A program made the translations under genes and the position numbers. 64,000 bases of DNA from JACDAN01 sp963802375 (GTDB taxonomy: Bacteria > Actinomycetota > Thermoleophilia > Gaiellales > Gaiellaceae), in NCBI GenBank assembly GCA_963802375.1, contig CAWDIJ010000013.1:1-64000 (forward strand), read 5' to 3'. The notes beneath the pieces are model-generated. The model did not search any database and had not been told where the DNA came from. It saw nothing but the letters and a program-made list of their open reading frames with translations. Shown one piece after another: positions 8,226 to 16,318 of this stretch (within the stretch, counting starts at the first letter, position 1; each line of letters opens with the position of its first letter).

Positions 8226-9581
8226 ATGCACCGAAAGCTCATAGCGCTGGCAGCGGCGGTCAGCATGGTTCTGCTCGTATCCGGAGTGGCAACGGCCTCC
8301 ATCACGCTCTTTGAGCCGCCCCTCTTCCACCTTGGGTCCGTCAACGCACAGAGCGGCGTCGGCGGCTTCCCCTGGAAGAGCGCTCCCCCTGGCGCGATTC
8401 CGGCGTGTGTCCCAACCCCAACCAACGGACAGTACGACCAGGAGGTCGTCGCCAACACTGTCGCTCCTCCTGGCGATCCTCCTGGGTTCGGCGGTCAATC
8501 GCTGCGTATGTCGAACGCATGTGCGTCTGGTGAGTTCTTCTACCAGACGTATTCCCCAAGGGAGCTACAAGAGGTCGGCGAGGCGCGGCTCAATAAGGTG
8601 TTCATCGCCGAGTTCTCGTTTATGTCCAAGACGCGCGCCTACCAGCCCGGACTGTTCTTGAGCGTCAGCCCGGACTCCGGCGAGGGCTCGCGCATGTCCT
8701 GGGTGGGCCTGCAAGACACCGCGGACGGTATTCAGGTCAGCGTCAACGACACCCCCGACGTCGATGGCAAGTTCGTCGCGCACCCTGGCCCGCTGCTTAG
8801 CCACAGCAGTCCGCACAGGATCAGGTTCTGGATCAAGGTCAACCAGGGCCTTGACAACGACCTGGTGCGAATCTCTGTCGACGGCCGCGACCTTGGTCAG
8901 TGCTTCACGACGTGGGAGAACTACTACCGCACCGCTCCGGAGCAGGCACCACCGCCGAACCGCAATACGCCCGCGACCATCAACAGCCTGCAGTTCCGCT
9001 CCAGCGTGCCGGGGCCCCCTGCCCTCCCCGGTAATGGCTACCTGTTCGACAACGTGAGTATCACTCCGAGTGACGGCCCTGGTCCGCCAGGGTGCGACGT
9101 GCCGATCGAGAAGACGGCTGACAGTCCGACGGTGACCGCCGGTGGCCGCGCGGGCTACCGGATCACGGTCCGCAACCGCGGCCGTCTCGCCGCCCGCAAC
9201 CTCCGGGCCTGCGATCGCATCCCGCGTCGGATGACCTTCGTGAGTGCCGACCGTAGGTTGCGTCGCATCGGCCGCCAACGCTGCCTCACGATCCCGCGCT
9301 TGCTGCCCGGCCAACGCGCCAGCTTCCACATCGTGCTCCAGGTCAATGCTAACGCGCCGCAGGGCAGGGTGACGAACACCGGCGACGTCACGCCGCCTCC
9401 GGTAACGCCGCCCACGCCCGCGGGGCCGGAGATAGCGGGCGCGCCGGCCAGCCCAGGGGGGCCGCCCGCGGCCATCGCGACGCCCAAACCCATCGCGAGA
9501 GCCAGAGCGACCGTGAAGATCGTCAAGCGCGCGCCGGCTCAGCGCGGCCGTCCAGCAGCACGGCCGCCGTTTACCGGATAA
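8226..9581 (+). CDS. Exported protein with lectin-like region and DUF11 repeat
   Basis: Protein of 451 residues starting at an ATG 3 bases after a strong AAGGAGG site. A classic signal peptide spans about residues 1-24 (MHRKLIALAAAVSMVLLVSG). The middle part, about 30-285, looks like a jelly-roll or concanavalin-type surface domain. Residues about 300-380 (from IEKTADSPTVTAGG) match a DUF11 Ig-like repeat, as found in surface proteins. The tail is rich in Pro, Ala and Arg, ends without an LPXTG or membrane anchor, and is very basic. The protein is probably secreted or loosely wall-bound. It is followed by a 13-bp terminator hairpin and lies next to tRNA-derived att-like repeats, so it may be part of an island. 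Confidence 0.75.
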   Translation: MHRKLIALAAAVSMVLLVSGVATASITLFEPPLFHLGSVNAQSGVGGFPWKSAPPGAIPACVPTPTNGQYDQEVVANTVAPPGDPPGFGGQSLRMSNACASGEFFYQTYSPRELQEVGEARLNKVFIAEFSFMSKTRAYQPGLFLSVSPDSGEGSRMSWVGLQDTADGIQVSVNDTPDVDGKFVAHPGPLLSHSSPHRIRFWIKVNQGLDNDLVRISVDGRDLGQCFTTWENYYRTAPEQAPPPNRNTPATINSLQFRSSVPGPPALPGNGYLFDNVSITPSDGPGPPGCDVPIEKTADSPTVTAGGRAGYRITVRNRGRLAARNLRACDRIPRRMTFVSADRRLRRIGRQRCLTIPRLLPGQRASFHIVLQVNANAPQGRVTNTGDVTPPPVTPPTPAGPEIAGAPASPGGPPAAIATPKPIARARATVKIVKRAPAQRGRPAARPPFTG

Positions 9582-9589
9582 CCGCCATC

Positions 9590-9621
9590 GGCTGCGCCGC
9601 TCGGCAGCGAGCGGCGCAGCC
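9590..9621 (+). terminator. Strong hairpin terminator after the DUF11 gene
   Basis: A perfect 13-bp inverted repeat (arms 9590-9602 and 9609-9621, six-base loop) begins 8 bases after the stop codon and is followed by TTGATGTCCCTG, a weak T-tract. The position right after the gene supports transcription termination. Confidence 0.8.
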
Positions 9622-9676
9622 TTGATGTCCCTGTATTACCAACCGAGGCCTTGTCGGGAAAGGATGCGATTCGAGG

Positions 9677-9716
9677 TGCCCCGGCAAGAATCGAACATGC
9701 GCACGCGGTTTAGGAA
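9677..9716 (-). repeat. Truncated tRNA-Arg 3' end, att-like copy 1
   Basis: These 40 bases match the 3' portion of the intact tRNA-Arg(CCU) at 14420-14491 (T arm to anticodon), with one missing C in the acceptor and one substitution. The match continues in the same orientation as the real tRNA. It shares a 29-base identical block, and then CTGGCCG at the same offset, with copy 2 at 13145. It cannot fold as a full tRNA. It reads best as the remnant of an integration site. Confidence 0.75.
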
Positions 9717-9721
9717 CCTTC

Positions 9722-9937
9722 TGGCCGAATCGCTATTTGCAGGGGAAAACTGTTTCGGTCCAGGGATGCGCGCCAGTGATTGCGCCAGACCGTGGCGATC
9801 TACGCCCGCTGGTGATCCCGTTCAGACGGCGCTGCAGATCGCGCCGCTTCGACTCCTCGTCGCACGGGCGGTGGGGGACCTTAACCGTGTCGCGACGTCG
9901 GCACTTGTGACTACGTAAGGCGGTCGGCCCGACGAGC
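9722..9937. other. Intergenic stretch beside att-like copy 1
   Basis: No supported gene lies between the tRNA-like fragment and the end of the minus-strand cyclase gene. The sequence is slightly less GC-rich than its surroundings, and no promoter or hairpin was identified. Confidence 0.35.
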
Positions 9938-12900
9938 CTACGAAATCGCCGACTCTTCGTGGAGTTCTGCGAGCATCACCCGCGCCCATCCTGCCGAGAC
10001 GACATTCCCTTTCTCTTCGTGCAACCGCAGCGATTCCTGGGCCTCGGCGGACGCCTCGCTCATGCGCCCTGCAAGTCGCAGCACCTCGGCGAGGGCCAGA
10101 TGGACAGTGCCGCGTAGGTCGAGGTGTTCCGTCGAGTCGGCGAGCGCGACCGCCTCGCGGGCGAGCTTCTCGGCAGGCTTTCGCTCGCCTCCGCGAGCGA
10201 GCACCTTCGCCCGCACCGAGCGCCAGAGATACTGCGACATGACGTCATCCGGCGCTGCCGCACGTTCGCCCTCCTTCGTGTAGCGGAGAGCTTCCTCGTC
10301 GCGCCCCTGCGCGTAGAGCGCTCCAGCGAGGTAGCCCGCCGCCGTCGAGAGGTATCCGGTCTCGCCCATCCGCTCCGACAGCTCGTAGCCTGCACGGAAC
10401 TCGCGCTCGGCGGCCGCCGGATCACCGGCGAGGAGCTCGACCCACCCGAAGGCTTGGGCTGCGCCCGCCAGCTCGAGTCGCATGCCGAGGTCCTCCATGG
10501 TCGCCCGCGCTTGCTCGCGGAGCTGCCGTGCCTTGTCGAAGTTGCCCAGCATCGCCTCGAGCGGGGACCGAAGGGTGTGCCCCCAGGCCTCGACCGGCCG
10601 GTCGGCGGCCGCCCGGTCGATCGCCTCGGACCTGCGAATCGCCTCTTGTGCCGGTGCGGGACCCCAGAGGAGACAGCCGTGGATCCATTCGAGGCAGTCC
10701 AGCTCAAGGCGTCGGTCACCAGCACGGCGGGCGTGCTCAGCCGCCCGCTCGAACGCCCCGGCCGCTTCCGCCGCCCTCCCAAAAGAGAGGTCGAGGAGGG
10801 CGAGCATGCGTGATGCCCGCGCCAGCCCCGCCTCGTCGCCGAGCTCCTCGAACGTCTCGACCGCCGCGCGGAGACGTGTCTGAGCTGCGGCAAACGGCGT
10901 CTGCGGATCCGTCGCGATCAGGACGCCCACCTGGTAAGGGACGACGGAAGCTTCGAGTCCGCGATCTCCGACGCGCCTTGCCGCTTCACCTGCCTCCGCG
11001 AGGACAGCCTCGGCGCGGTTCAGCTCACCGGCCTCCATAAGCGCATGGCCAAGATGCGGGAGCAGGCGAAGGCGTGCATCCTCCTCCGGTTCGAGCAAGG
11101 CCGTCGCCCGCTCGAGTAGCCCAGTAGCCGCGGGCATGTCTCCGCGCGCGAGAGCGCGCTCCCCTGACGCGGCCAGCCGCTGCGAGGCCGCCGTGCCAAG
11201 CTCCCGTCCGTCATCGTCGAGCGCTCCTAGCTCGCTGCGGTACCGGTACGCCTGCTCCAAGTGGTAGCCGAGGATCTCGTCCAGCTCGACCAGCGTCGAG
11301 CCGTGCTCGCCGAGCCAGTCGGCGAAGCGCTCATGGAGCTCGGCCCGCGTCGCCTTCGGCAAAGCGTTGTAGGCGGCGTCCCTGATCAGCAGGTGCCGGA
11401 AACGGAAGGCATCCTCGCCAGGCAGCAGCGACTTGTCGGGACGCACGAGTTCCTTGCGCACGAGCGCGGTCAGACGCGTCGTCACCTGCGACTCGTCGGG
11501 TGCGAGCGCCTGCACTGCTCCTCGATGGAAGACCCGGCCTTCGACCGAGCCGGATTGCAGCACGTCGCGATCGGGCGGGTCGAGCTGGTCGAGGCGGGCG
11601 GCGAGCAATGCCTGGATCGTCGGCGGCACGGCCACGTCGCCGCCATGCGACTCGCGCAGCATCGCCACCATCTCCTCGACGAAGAACGGGTTTCCCTCCG
11701 CCGCCTCCCTGATCCGGAGCCGCAGGGCGTCGTCGACCTGGGCCAGGCTGTCGATCAGGCGCTCCGACTCCTCAGGCGCCAGCGGCTCGAGTAGCACGGT
11801 CGTCGCGTTGACCTTGCCGCCGCCCCAGCCGGAGCGGCGGTCGAGCAGATCCGGCCGCGCCATGCATAGGAGCAGGATCGGGGCGTCACGGGAAAGGTCG
11901 GCGACGTGCTCGACCAGGTCGAGGTAGGTCTCCTCGCCCCAGTGCAGGTCGTCGAGGACGCAGACGAGCGGCTGCTCGAACGCGACAGCCTCGAGCAGCT
12001 TGCGGAATGCCCAGGCGATCTCCTCGCTCGAGGTGACCATCTCCTCGTCGCCGACGAGGGCGCGAAGCGTCCCGTCCGCGACCGCATCCACCTCGGTTGC
12101 TGGGAGCTGCTTCACCACCTCGACCACGGGCCAGTAGGTGATGCCCTCGCCGTAGGGGAGGCAGCGGCCGCGGACAAGGACGATGGCGTCGCCGAGCGAG
12201 GCCAGGAACTCGGCCGCCAGGCGTGATTTGCCGACGCCTGCCGGCCCGAGGATCGTGAAGAGCTGGCAGGCGCCTTCGGAGACCACACGTTCCCACACAC
12301 TCGAGAGCAGGCGCTGCTCCCGCTCTCGGCCGACCATCGGTGCATCGAGGCGGCGAGAGAAGCGCTCCTCGCCGCGTATAGAGACCAGATGGTGGGCGAC
12401 GACGGGCTCGCTCTTGCCCTTGAGCTGCAGCGGCTCGACCTCCTCGACCTCGACCGCAGCGCGAGTCAGGCGCAAGGTCTCCTCCCCGATCAAGATCTCG
12501 CCCGGCTGCGCCGCCTGCTCGAGACGGGCGGCGACGTTGACTGCGTCGCCGGTCGCGAGTCGCTCCTCGGTGCCCGTGACGACCTCGCCGGTCGTGACTC
12601 CGATCCGGCCCTCGACGCCGAGCTCGGGGAAGGCGTCGCGCATCTCCACCGCCGCCCGGCAGGCGCGGAGGGCGTCGTCCTCGTGTAGGACGGGAACCCC
12701 GAACACGGCCATCACCGCGTCACCGATGAACTTCTCCACGGCGCCGCCGTGGCGCTCGACGATCGCCTTCATGCGCTCGAAGTAGTCGGCGAGGAGGGCC
12801 CGCAGCGGTTCCGGGTCGAGCCGCTCGCCGAGCGCAGTCGAGCCGCTGACGTCGCAGAAGAGCACCGTGACGGTCTTGCGCTGCTGGCGTGCCGCAGGAG

Positions 12901-12982
12901 TGGCGGTCAGGACGTAGCCGCAGCCATTGCAGAAGCGGGCGTCGTCGGGGTTCTCGCGGCCGCAGCTTACGCAGGTCGGCAC
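9938..12982 (-). CDS. Adenylate/guanylate cyclase domain, AAA ATPase and TPR regulator
   Basis: A 1014-residue multidomain protein starting at GTG. A zinc ribbon with two CxxC pairs (residues 4-21) leads into a class III nucleotide cyclase domain (about 37-200) with both metal-binding aspartates in place (CDVSGS Asp44; IGDAV Asp88) and the GDAVNVAARL segment. Then comes a STAND/AAA-type NTPase with Walker A GPAGVGKS (about 246-253) and Walker B-like LVCVLDDLHW, and a long helical C-terminus of TPR-like repeats. Such proteins are abundant in actinobacteria as cytoplasmic signal sensors; the ligand is unknown. It is a single gene between two tRNA-derived repeats, so it may be cargo of a former mobile element. 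Confidence 0.88.
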   Translation of the reverse strand: MPTCVSCGRENPDDARFCNGCGYVLTATPAARQQRKTVTVLFCDVSGSTALGERLDPEPLRALLADYFERMKAIVERHGGAVEKFIGDAVMAVFGVPVLHEDDALRACRAAVEMRDAFPELGVEGRIGVTTGEVVTGTEERLATGDAVNVAARLEQAAQPGEILIGEETLRLTRAAVEVEEVEPLQLKGKSEPVVAHHLVSIRGEERFSRRLDAPMVGREREQRLLSSVWERVVSEGACQLFTILGPAGVGKSRLAAEFLASLGDAIVLVRGRCLPYGEGITYWPVVEVVKQLPATEVDAVADGTLRALVGDEEMVTSSEEIAWAFRKLLEAVAFEQPLVCVLDDLHWGEETYLDLVEHVADLSRDAPILLLCMARPDLLDRRSGWGGGKVNATTVLLEPLAPEESERLIDSLAQVDDALRLRIREAAEGNPFFVEEMVAMLRESHGGDVAVPPTIQALLAARLDQLDPPDRDVLQSGSVEGRVFHRGAVQALAPDESQVTTRLTALVRKELVRPDKSLLPGEDAFRFRHLLIRDAAYNALPKATRAELHERFADWLGEHGSTLVELDEILGYHLEQAYRYRSELGALDDDGRELGTAASQRLAASGERALARGDMPAATGLLERATALLEPEEDARLRLLPHLGHALMEAGELNRAEAVLAEAGEAARRVGDRGLEASVVPYQVGVLIATDPQTPFAAAQTRLRAAVETFEELGDEAGLARASRMLALLDLSFGRAAEAAGAFERAAEHARRAGDRRLELDCLEWIHGCLLWGPAPAQEAIRRSEAIDRAAADRPVEAWGHTLRSPLEAMLGNFDKARQLREQARATMEDLGMRLELAGAAQAFGWVELLAGDPAAAEREFRAGYELSERMGETGYLSTAAGYLAGALYAQGRDEEALRYTKEGERAAAPDDVMSQYLWRSVRAKVLARGGERKPAEKLAREAVALADSTEHLDLRGTVHLALAEVLRLAGRMSEASAEAQESLRLHEEKGNVVSAGWARVMLAELHEESAIS

Positions 12983-13144
12983 CTGGCGAGTCTAGGCCCC
13001 CTTCGCCGCGAAGGCCACGCGCCAGTTGCGCGCTAGTCGCCTCCCTCCCGTGCGGCTTGAGGCGGTCTTTGCCGGACTCTCCCGATCCGGCGGGCTGAAA
13101 GAACGCCTGCTTAGCGGGTGAAATCTCCGCAACCAAGCGGTATA
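12983..13144. other. Upstream region of the cyclase regulator
   Basis: This part of the roughly 500-base gap between the cyclase gene and the fasciclin gene should hold the promoter of the minus-strand regulator. No clear -35/-10 pair or repeat was seen. Confidence 0.3.
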
Positions 13145-13192
13145 TGCCCCCGGCATGAATCGAACATGCGCACGCGGTTTAGGAAACCGCTG
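13145..13192 (-). repeat. Truncated tRNA-Arg 3' end, att-like copy 2
   Basis: The 48 bases here match 46 of 48 bases of the intact tRNA-Arg(CCU) 3' half at 14420-14467, same orientation, covering acceptor strand, T arm and anticodon loop. The D arm and 5' acceptor strand are absent. The substitution in the T-arm (CATGCGC for CTTGCGC) is shared with copy 1, showing those two copies are closer to each other than to the intact tRNA. Confidence 0.8.
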
Positions 13193-13425
13193 GCCGCATG
13201 CTCGAATGCGGCCTAACACCGGGTTGCCGGCCGGCCAAATTCTGCTCTAGACCCTGTCGCAGCAGCTGAGAGGCGACATGGTGGCCAAAGCGTGGCTCGT
13301 GCGCGGCGCCAACGTCGACGGCGTCAATCTCGCCCCCAGTGGGTTGCCGAGGGTTACGCCTCATCGGGTGGCAGGACATGGGAGTTTCCGCCGCTGTAAC
13401 GGAACTCAGGGCGGCACCGTAATCC

Positions 13426-13455
13426 TTGACAATAACTGTGCTAATTCTGTACAAT
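13426..13455 (+). promoter_or_regulatory. Consensus housekeeping promoter of the fasciclin gene
   Basis: TTGACA at 13426-13431 and TACAAT at 13450-13455 with an 18-base spacer, 33 bases ahead of the start codon. This is the closest match to a sigma-70/HrdB consensus seen in the window and sits in a locally AT-richer patch. Confidence 0.75.
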
Positions 13456-13487
13456 ACCTAGACACAACTACGACAGAAGGAGGAACC

Positions 13488-14006
13488 GTGAAGAAGATCC
13501 TCATCGCGGCTGCACTCGTTGTCGCGGCGCTCGCCGTTCCGACGGCACTCGCAGGGACGGGCCAGCGCCCGGCTGCGGCATCGCCGGACATCGTTCAGCA
13601 GGCCGTTGCCCTGAACGCATCCGGCCCGTACGCAGGCTCGTTCGACACGCTGATCTGCCTCGTTTCGAACAATCCCGCCGTCCTCGACACGTTGTCCCAG
13701 AAGGGGCAGTACACCGTCTTCGCACCCACGGACGCGGCATTCTCAGCTATCGGCATCACCAGCTCGAACTGCGCCGGGGCCGCGCCGGCGGTGACGGGCG
13801 TTCTTCTCTTCCACGTCGCTCACGGGAGGCGTGACGCCGCCGCCGTGATCTCCTCGACGCGGATCCGGATGCTGAACAAGCAGTTCACCACGATCTCGTC
13901 GTCCAGCGGCAGGTACTACGTCAACAACGCGCAGATCGTCGCGACCGACGTCTTCGCGTCGAACGGGGTCATCCACGCCATCGACAGCGTCCTTCTGCCC
14001 TCGTAG
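13488..14006 (+). CDS. Secreted fasciclin (FAS1) domain protein
   Basis: Protein of 172 residues from a GTG preceded by AAGGAGG at 13477-13483. The N-terminus is a signal peptide (KKILIAAALVVAALAVPTALA). The rest is one FAS1 domain, with the conserved YTVFAPTDAAFSAIG motif and the closing block NGVIHAIDSVLLP. FAS1 proteins act in adhesion or matrix contact outside the cell. No lipobox or anchor is seen, so the protein is likely released. It has its own strong promoter and stands alone between a tRNA fragment and the intact tRNA-Arg. Confidence 0.88.
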   Translation: MKKILIAAALVVAALAVPTALAGTGQRPAAASPDIVQQAVALNASGPYAGSFDTLICLVSNNPAVLDTLSQKGQYTVFAPTDAAFSAIGITSSNCAGAAPAVTGVLLFHVAHGRRDAAAVISSTRIRMLNKQFTTISSSSGRYYVNNAQIVATDVFASNGVIHAIDSVLLPS

Positions 14007-14077
14007 CGTTACTTAACGACTCTGTTCCGCCAGGACCGGCGGGGCGCCTACTCCGCGGTGCCGATTTCGAACCGTTC

Positions 14078-14110
14078 GTCGGGAGGCCTGCTAGACGCAG
14101 GTCTCCCGAC
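14078..14110. terminator. Long hairpin downstream of the fasciclin gene
   Basis: Arms 14078-14091 and 14097-14110 form a 14-bp stem with one G-T wobble and a five-base loop. No T-tract follows, so it may be a terminator of the L-shape type common in actinobacteria, or a structural relic of the island. The rest of 14007-14419 shows no supported gene. Confidence 0.6.
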
Positions 14111-14419
14111 ATGCATTCCCCGAGAGTTCGCGACGCGGCGGTCTTCGTTGCGCCCCCGGATACGGGCTCATTGACGAGAATGCGTCCGGATGGTCGGGCA
14201 GGAATTGAGAGGGACCAGCCGAGCCTGGCTTCCACAGCGCTGACGAGGAGGCGTTCAGTCCGGCGGACGAGGATGTGTTCAGAAGAACGTGCGCCTAGGC
14301 CATGAGGCGCTGGCCATCGAACTTCCCGGAGACGAGCCACGTGAAGATCGTTAACGGCCGCGTCCGCGGTTGAGGAAACTCCACGCGGCGCTCTGTCGCC
14401 CAGAAACCGCTTGAATAGA

Positions 14420-14491
14420 TGCCCCCGGCAAGAATCGAACTTGCGCACGCGGTTTAGGAAACCGCTGCTCTATCCACTGAGCTACGGGGGC
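14420..14491 (-). tRNA. tRNA-Arg (anticodon CCU)
   Basis: On the minus strand 72 bases fold into a standard cloverleaf: acceptor GCCCCCG/CGGGGGC with discriminator A, D arm with AGCTCAGTGGATAGAGC, anticodon stem GCGGT/ACCGC around loop TTCCTAA (anticodon CCT), and T arm with GTTCGATTC. The CCA end is not encoded. The 3' end faces left, towards two truncated copies of itself at 13145 and 9677, as expected for a tRNA used as an integration site. Confidence 0.95.
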
Positions 14492-14622
14492 GGATGCGCC
14501 GTACAGGCTAGCCGGGACAGGCTCGCCCTTCCCGGCCCGAATTTGCGGCTCTCGGAGCAGGGTCACGAGGCACGCAGGTCTGAGACGATTCGCATGAGCC
14601 GGCACCCAAGAGGGAGGACTCG

Positions 14623-15591
14623 ATGATCGCCACGGACATCTCGATCGACGCTTTCCGCCAGGCCCACGAGCACGTCAAGGAGCACGCGCACCACACGCCG
14701 TTGATGGGCTCGCGGTCGCTCAGCGAGGCGAGCGGATTCAACGCCGTGCTGAAGGCGGAGTCGTTCCAGCGAACCGGCTCCTACAAGATCCGGGGCCCGC
14801 TGAACAAGCTTGCGCACATGGACGAAGCGGAGAAGCGGGCCGGGGTCATCTGCTCATCGGCCGGAAACCACGCCCAGGGCGTCGCGCTCGCCGCTGCGCT
14901 TCAGGGAGTCCGAGCCGTGGTCGTGATGGCGGAGAACGCGACACCGTCGAAGATCGAAGCGACGCGCGCGTACGGCGCCGAGGTCGTGCTTCACGGGTCG
15001 ATCTGGGACGAGGCGAACGAGAAGGCGCTCGAACTGGTCGAGGAGCAGGGCCTGACCTACATCCATCCGTTCGACGACCTCGACCTGATCACGGGCCAGG
15101 GGACGCTCGGGCTCGAGATCTACGACGACCTTCCGACGGTCGACACGGTCGTCGTCCCGATCGGCGGCGGCGGACTGATCTCGGGCGTCTCGACGGTGCT
15201 CAAATCACTCAATCCGAAGATCCGGATCATCGGGGTCGAGTCGTCGGGAGCACCGGCGATGAAGCGAAGCGTCGAGGCGGGCCGCCGTGTGGAACTGGAC
15301 GAGGTCGACTGCATGATCGACGGGCTCACGGTCAAGCGCGTCGGCGAGCGGACGCTCGAGATCGTCCGCCGCAACGTCGACGAGATCGTCACCCTCCCGG
15401 ACGAGAAGATCTTCGAGGCGCTGCTCTGGACGCTCGCCCGCACGAAGGTGGTCGTCGAGGGAGCCGCTGCCGCACCAGTGGCCGCCGTGCTGAACGGGCT
15501 CGTCGAGGCCGACCCGGGCTCCACCGTCGTCTGCGTCCTCAGCGGAGGGAACATCAACCTCGACCAGCTCCGCGGCCTCAGCTGGAACTGA
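14623..15591 (+). CDS. Threonine dehydratase, short catabolic type (fold-type II PLP enzyme)
   Basis: Protein of 322 residues of the serine/threonine dehydratase family. The PLP lysine lies in SYKIRGP (Lys55), the substrate loop is SSAGNHAQG (79-87) and the phosphate-binding GGGGLISG spans 181-188. It converts threonine to 2-oxobutyrate and ammonia (or serine to pyruvate). It ends after the catalytic domain with no ACT-type regulatory domain, so allosteric feedback by isoleucine is not expected. The ATG follows AGGGAGGACTCG, a good ribosome site. The gene appears to be monocistronic; serine racemase or threo-3-hydroxyaspartate dehydratase activity are family alternatives. Confidence 0.88.
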   Translation: MIATDISIDAFRQAHEHVKEHAHHTPLMGSRSLSEASGFNAVLKAESFQRTGSYKIRGPLNKLAHMDEAEKRAGVICSSAGNHAQGVALAAALQGVRAVVVMAENATPSKIEATRAYGAEVVLHGSIWDEANEKALELVEEQGLTYIHPFDDLDLITGQGTLGLEIYDDLPTVDTVVVPIGGGGLISGVSTVLKSLNPKIRIIGVESSGAPAMKRSVEAGRRVELDEVDCMIDGLTVKRVGERTLEIVRRNVDEIVTLPDEKIFEALLWTLARTKVVVEGAAAAPVAAVLNGLVEADPGSTVVCVLSGGNINLDQLRGLSWN

Positions 15592-15642
15592 GCAGGCCAA
15601 TCTCTTAGGCCGGACTTACCTTCCGGCGGCAAACTTAGGGCC

Positions 15643-16318
15643 GTGAAAGTCCTGGTCGTCGACGACGAACGCGCAGTACGCGACTCGCTTCGGCGGGCCC
15701 TCGAGCTCGAGGGCTACGAGGTCGACCTCGCGGTGGACGGCGCCGACGCGCTTCATCGACTGGAGGCGAACGGCCAGCCCGACGCCGTGATCCTCGACGT
15801 GCTGATGCCGGGCGTGGACGGCCTGGAGGTTTGCCGCCGGATCCGCGGAAAGGGAAACGGCGTGCCCGTGCTGATGCTGACCGCCCGCGCCGAGGTGGAG
15901 AGCCGCGTCGCCGGTCTCGACGCCGGAGCGGACGACTATCTCCCGAAGCCGTTTGCACTCGAGGAGCTGCTCGCGCGGCTGACGGGCGCTTCTGCGCAGA
16001 GTGTCGCCGGGCGCGGAGGAGATCCTGCGCTTCGGCGACCTGGAGCTCGACCCGAACACCCGCGAGGTCCGCCGGGGCGGCGAGGCGATCGAGCTCACCC
16101 GAACCGAGTTCAACCTGCTCGAGCTCTTCCTGAGGAACCCGCGGCAGGTGCTCACGCGCTCGGTGATCTTCGAGCGCGTCTGGGGCTACGACTTCGGCTT
16201 CGCGTCGAACTCCCTCGACGTCTACATCGGCTACCTGCGGCGCAAGACCGAGGCGAACAGCCGGCCGCGCCTGATCCAGACGGTGCGCGGCGTCGGATAC
16301 GCGCTGCGCGAGGCGTGA
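15643..16318 (+). CDS. OmpR/PhoB-type response regulator, frameshifted (MprA-like)
   Basis: The receiver domain is read from GTG 15643: acidic pocket VVDDE, phosphoacceptor Asp52 in VILDVLMPG, and a YLPKPF lysine motif. The winged-helix DNA-binding half (from EEILRFGDLELDPN to GVGYALREA) is in the next frame and ends at 16316-16318. The frames join cleanly if one base, the A at 15982 (in CGGCTGACGGGC), is removed, restoring LRALLRR. So the gene carries a single-base insertion: either a sequencing error or a recent inactivation. It overlaps the start of the kinase gene by GTGA at 16315-16318. It would form an MprAB-type pair with that kinase. Confidence 0.85.

Noticed and set aside
9622..9918. 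98-residue plus-strand open frame over the att-like copy 1
   Set aside because: It runs through the tRNA fragment and has no ribosome site or protein-like composition.
13145..13192. A second functional tRNA-Arg gene
   Set aside because: The D arm and 5' acceptor strand are missing, so it cannot fold as a tRNA.
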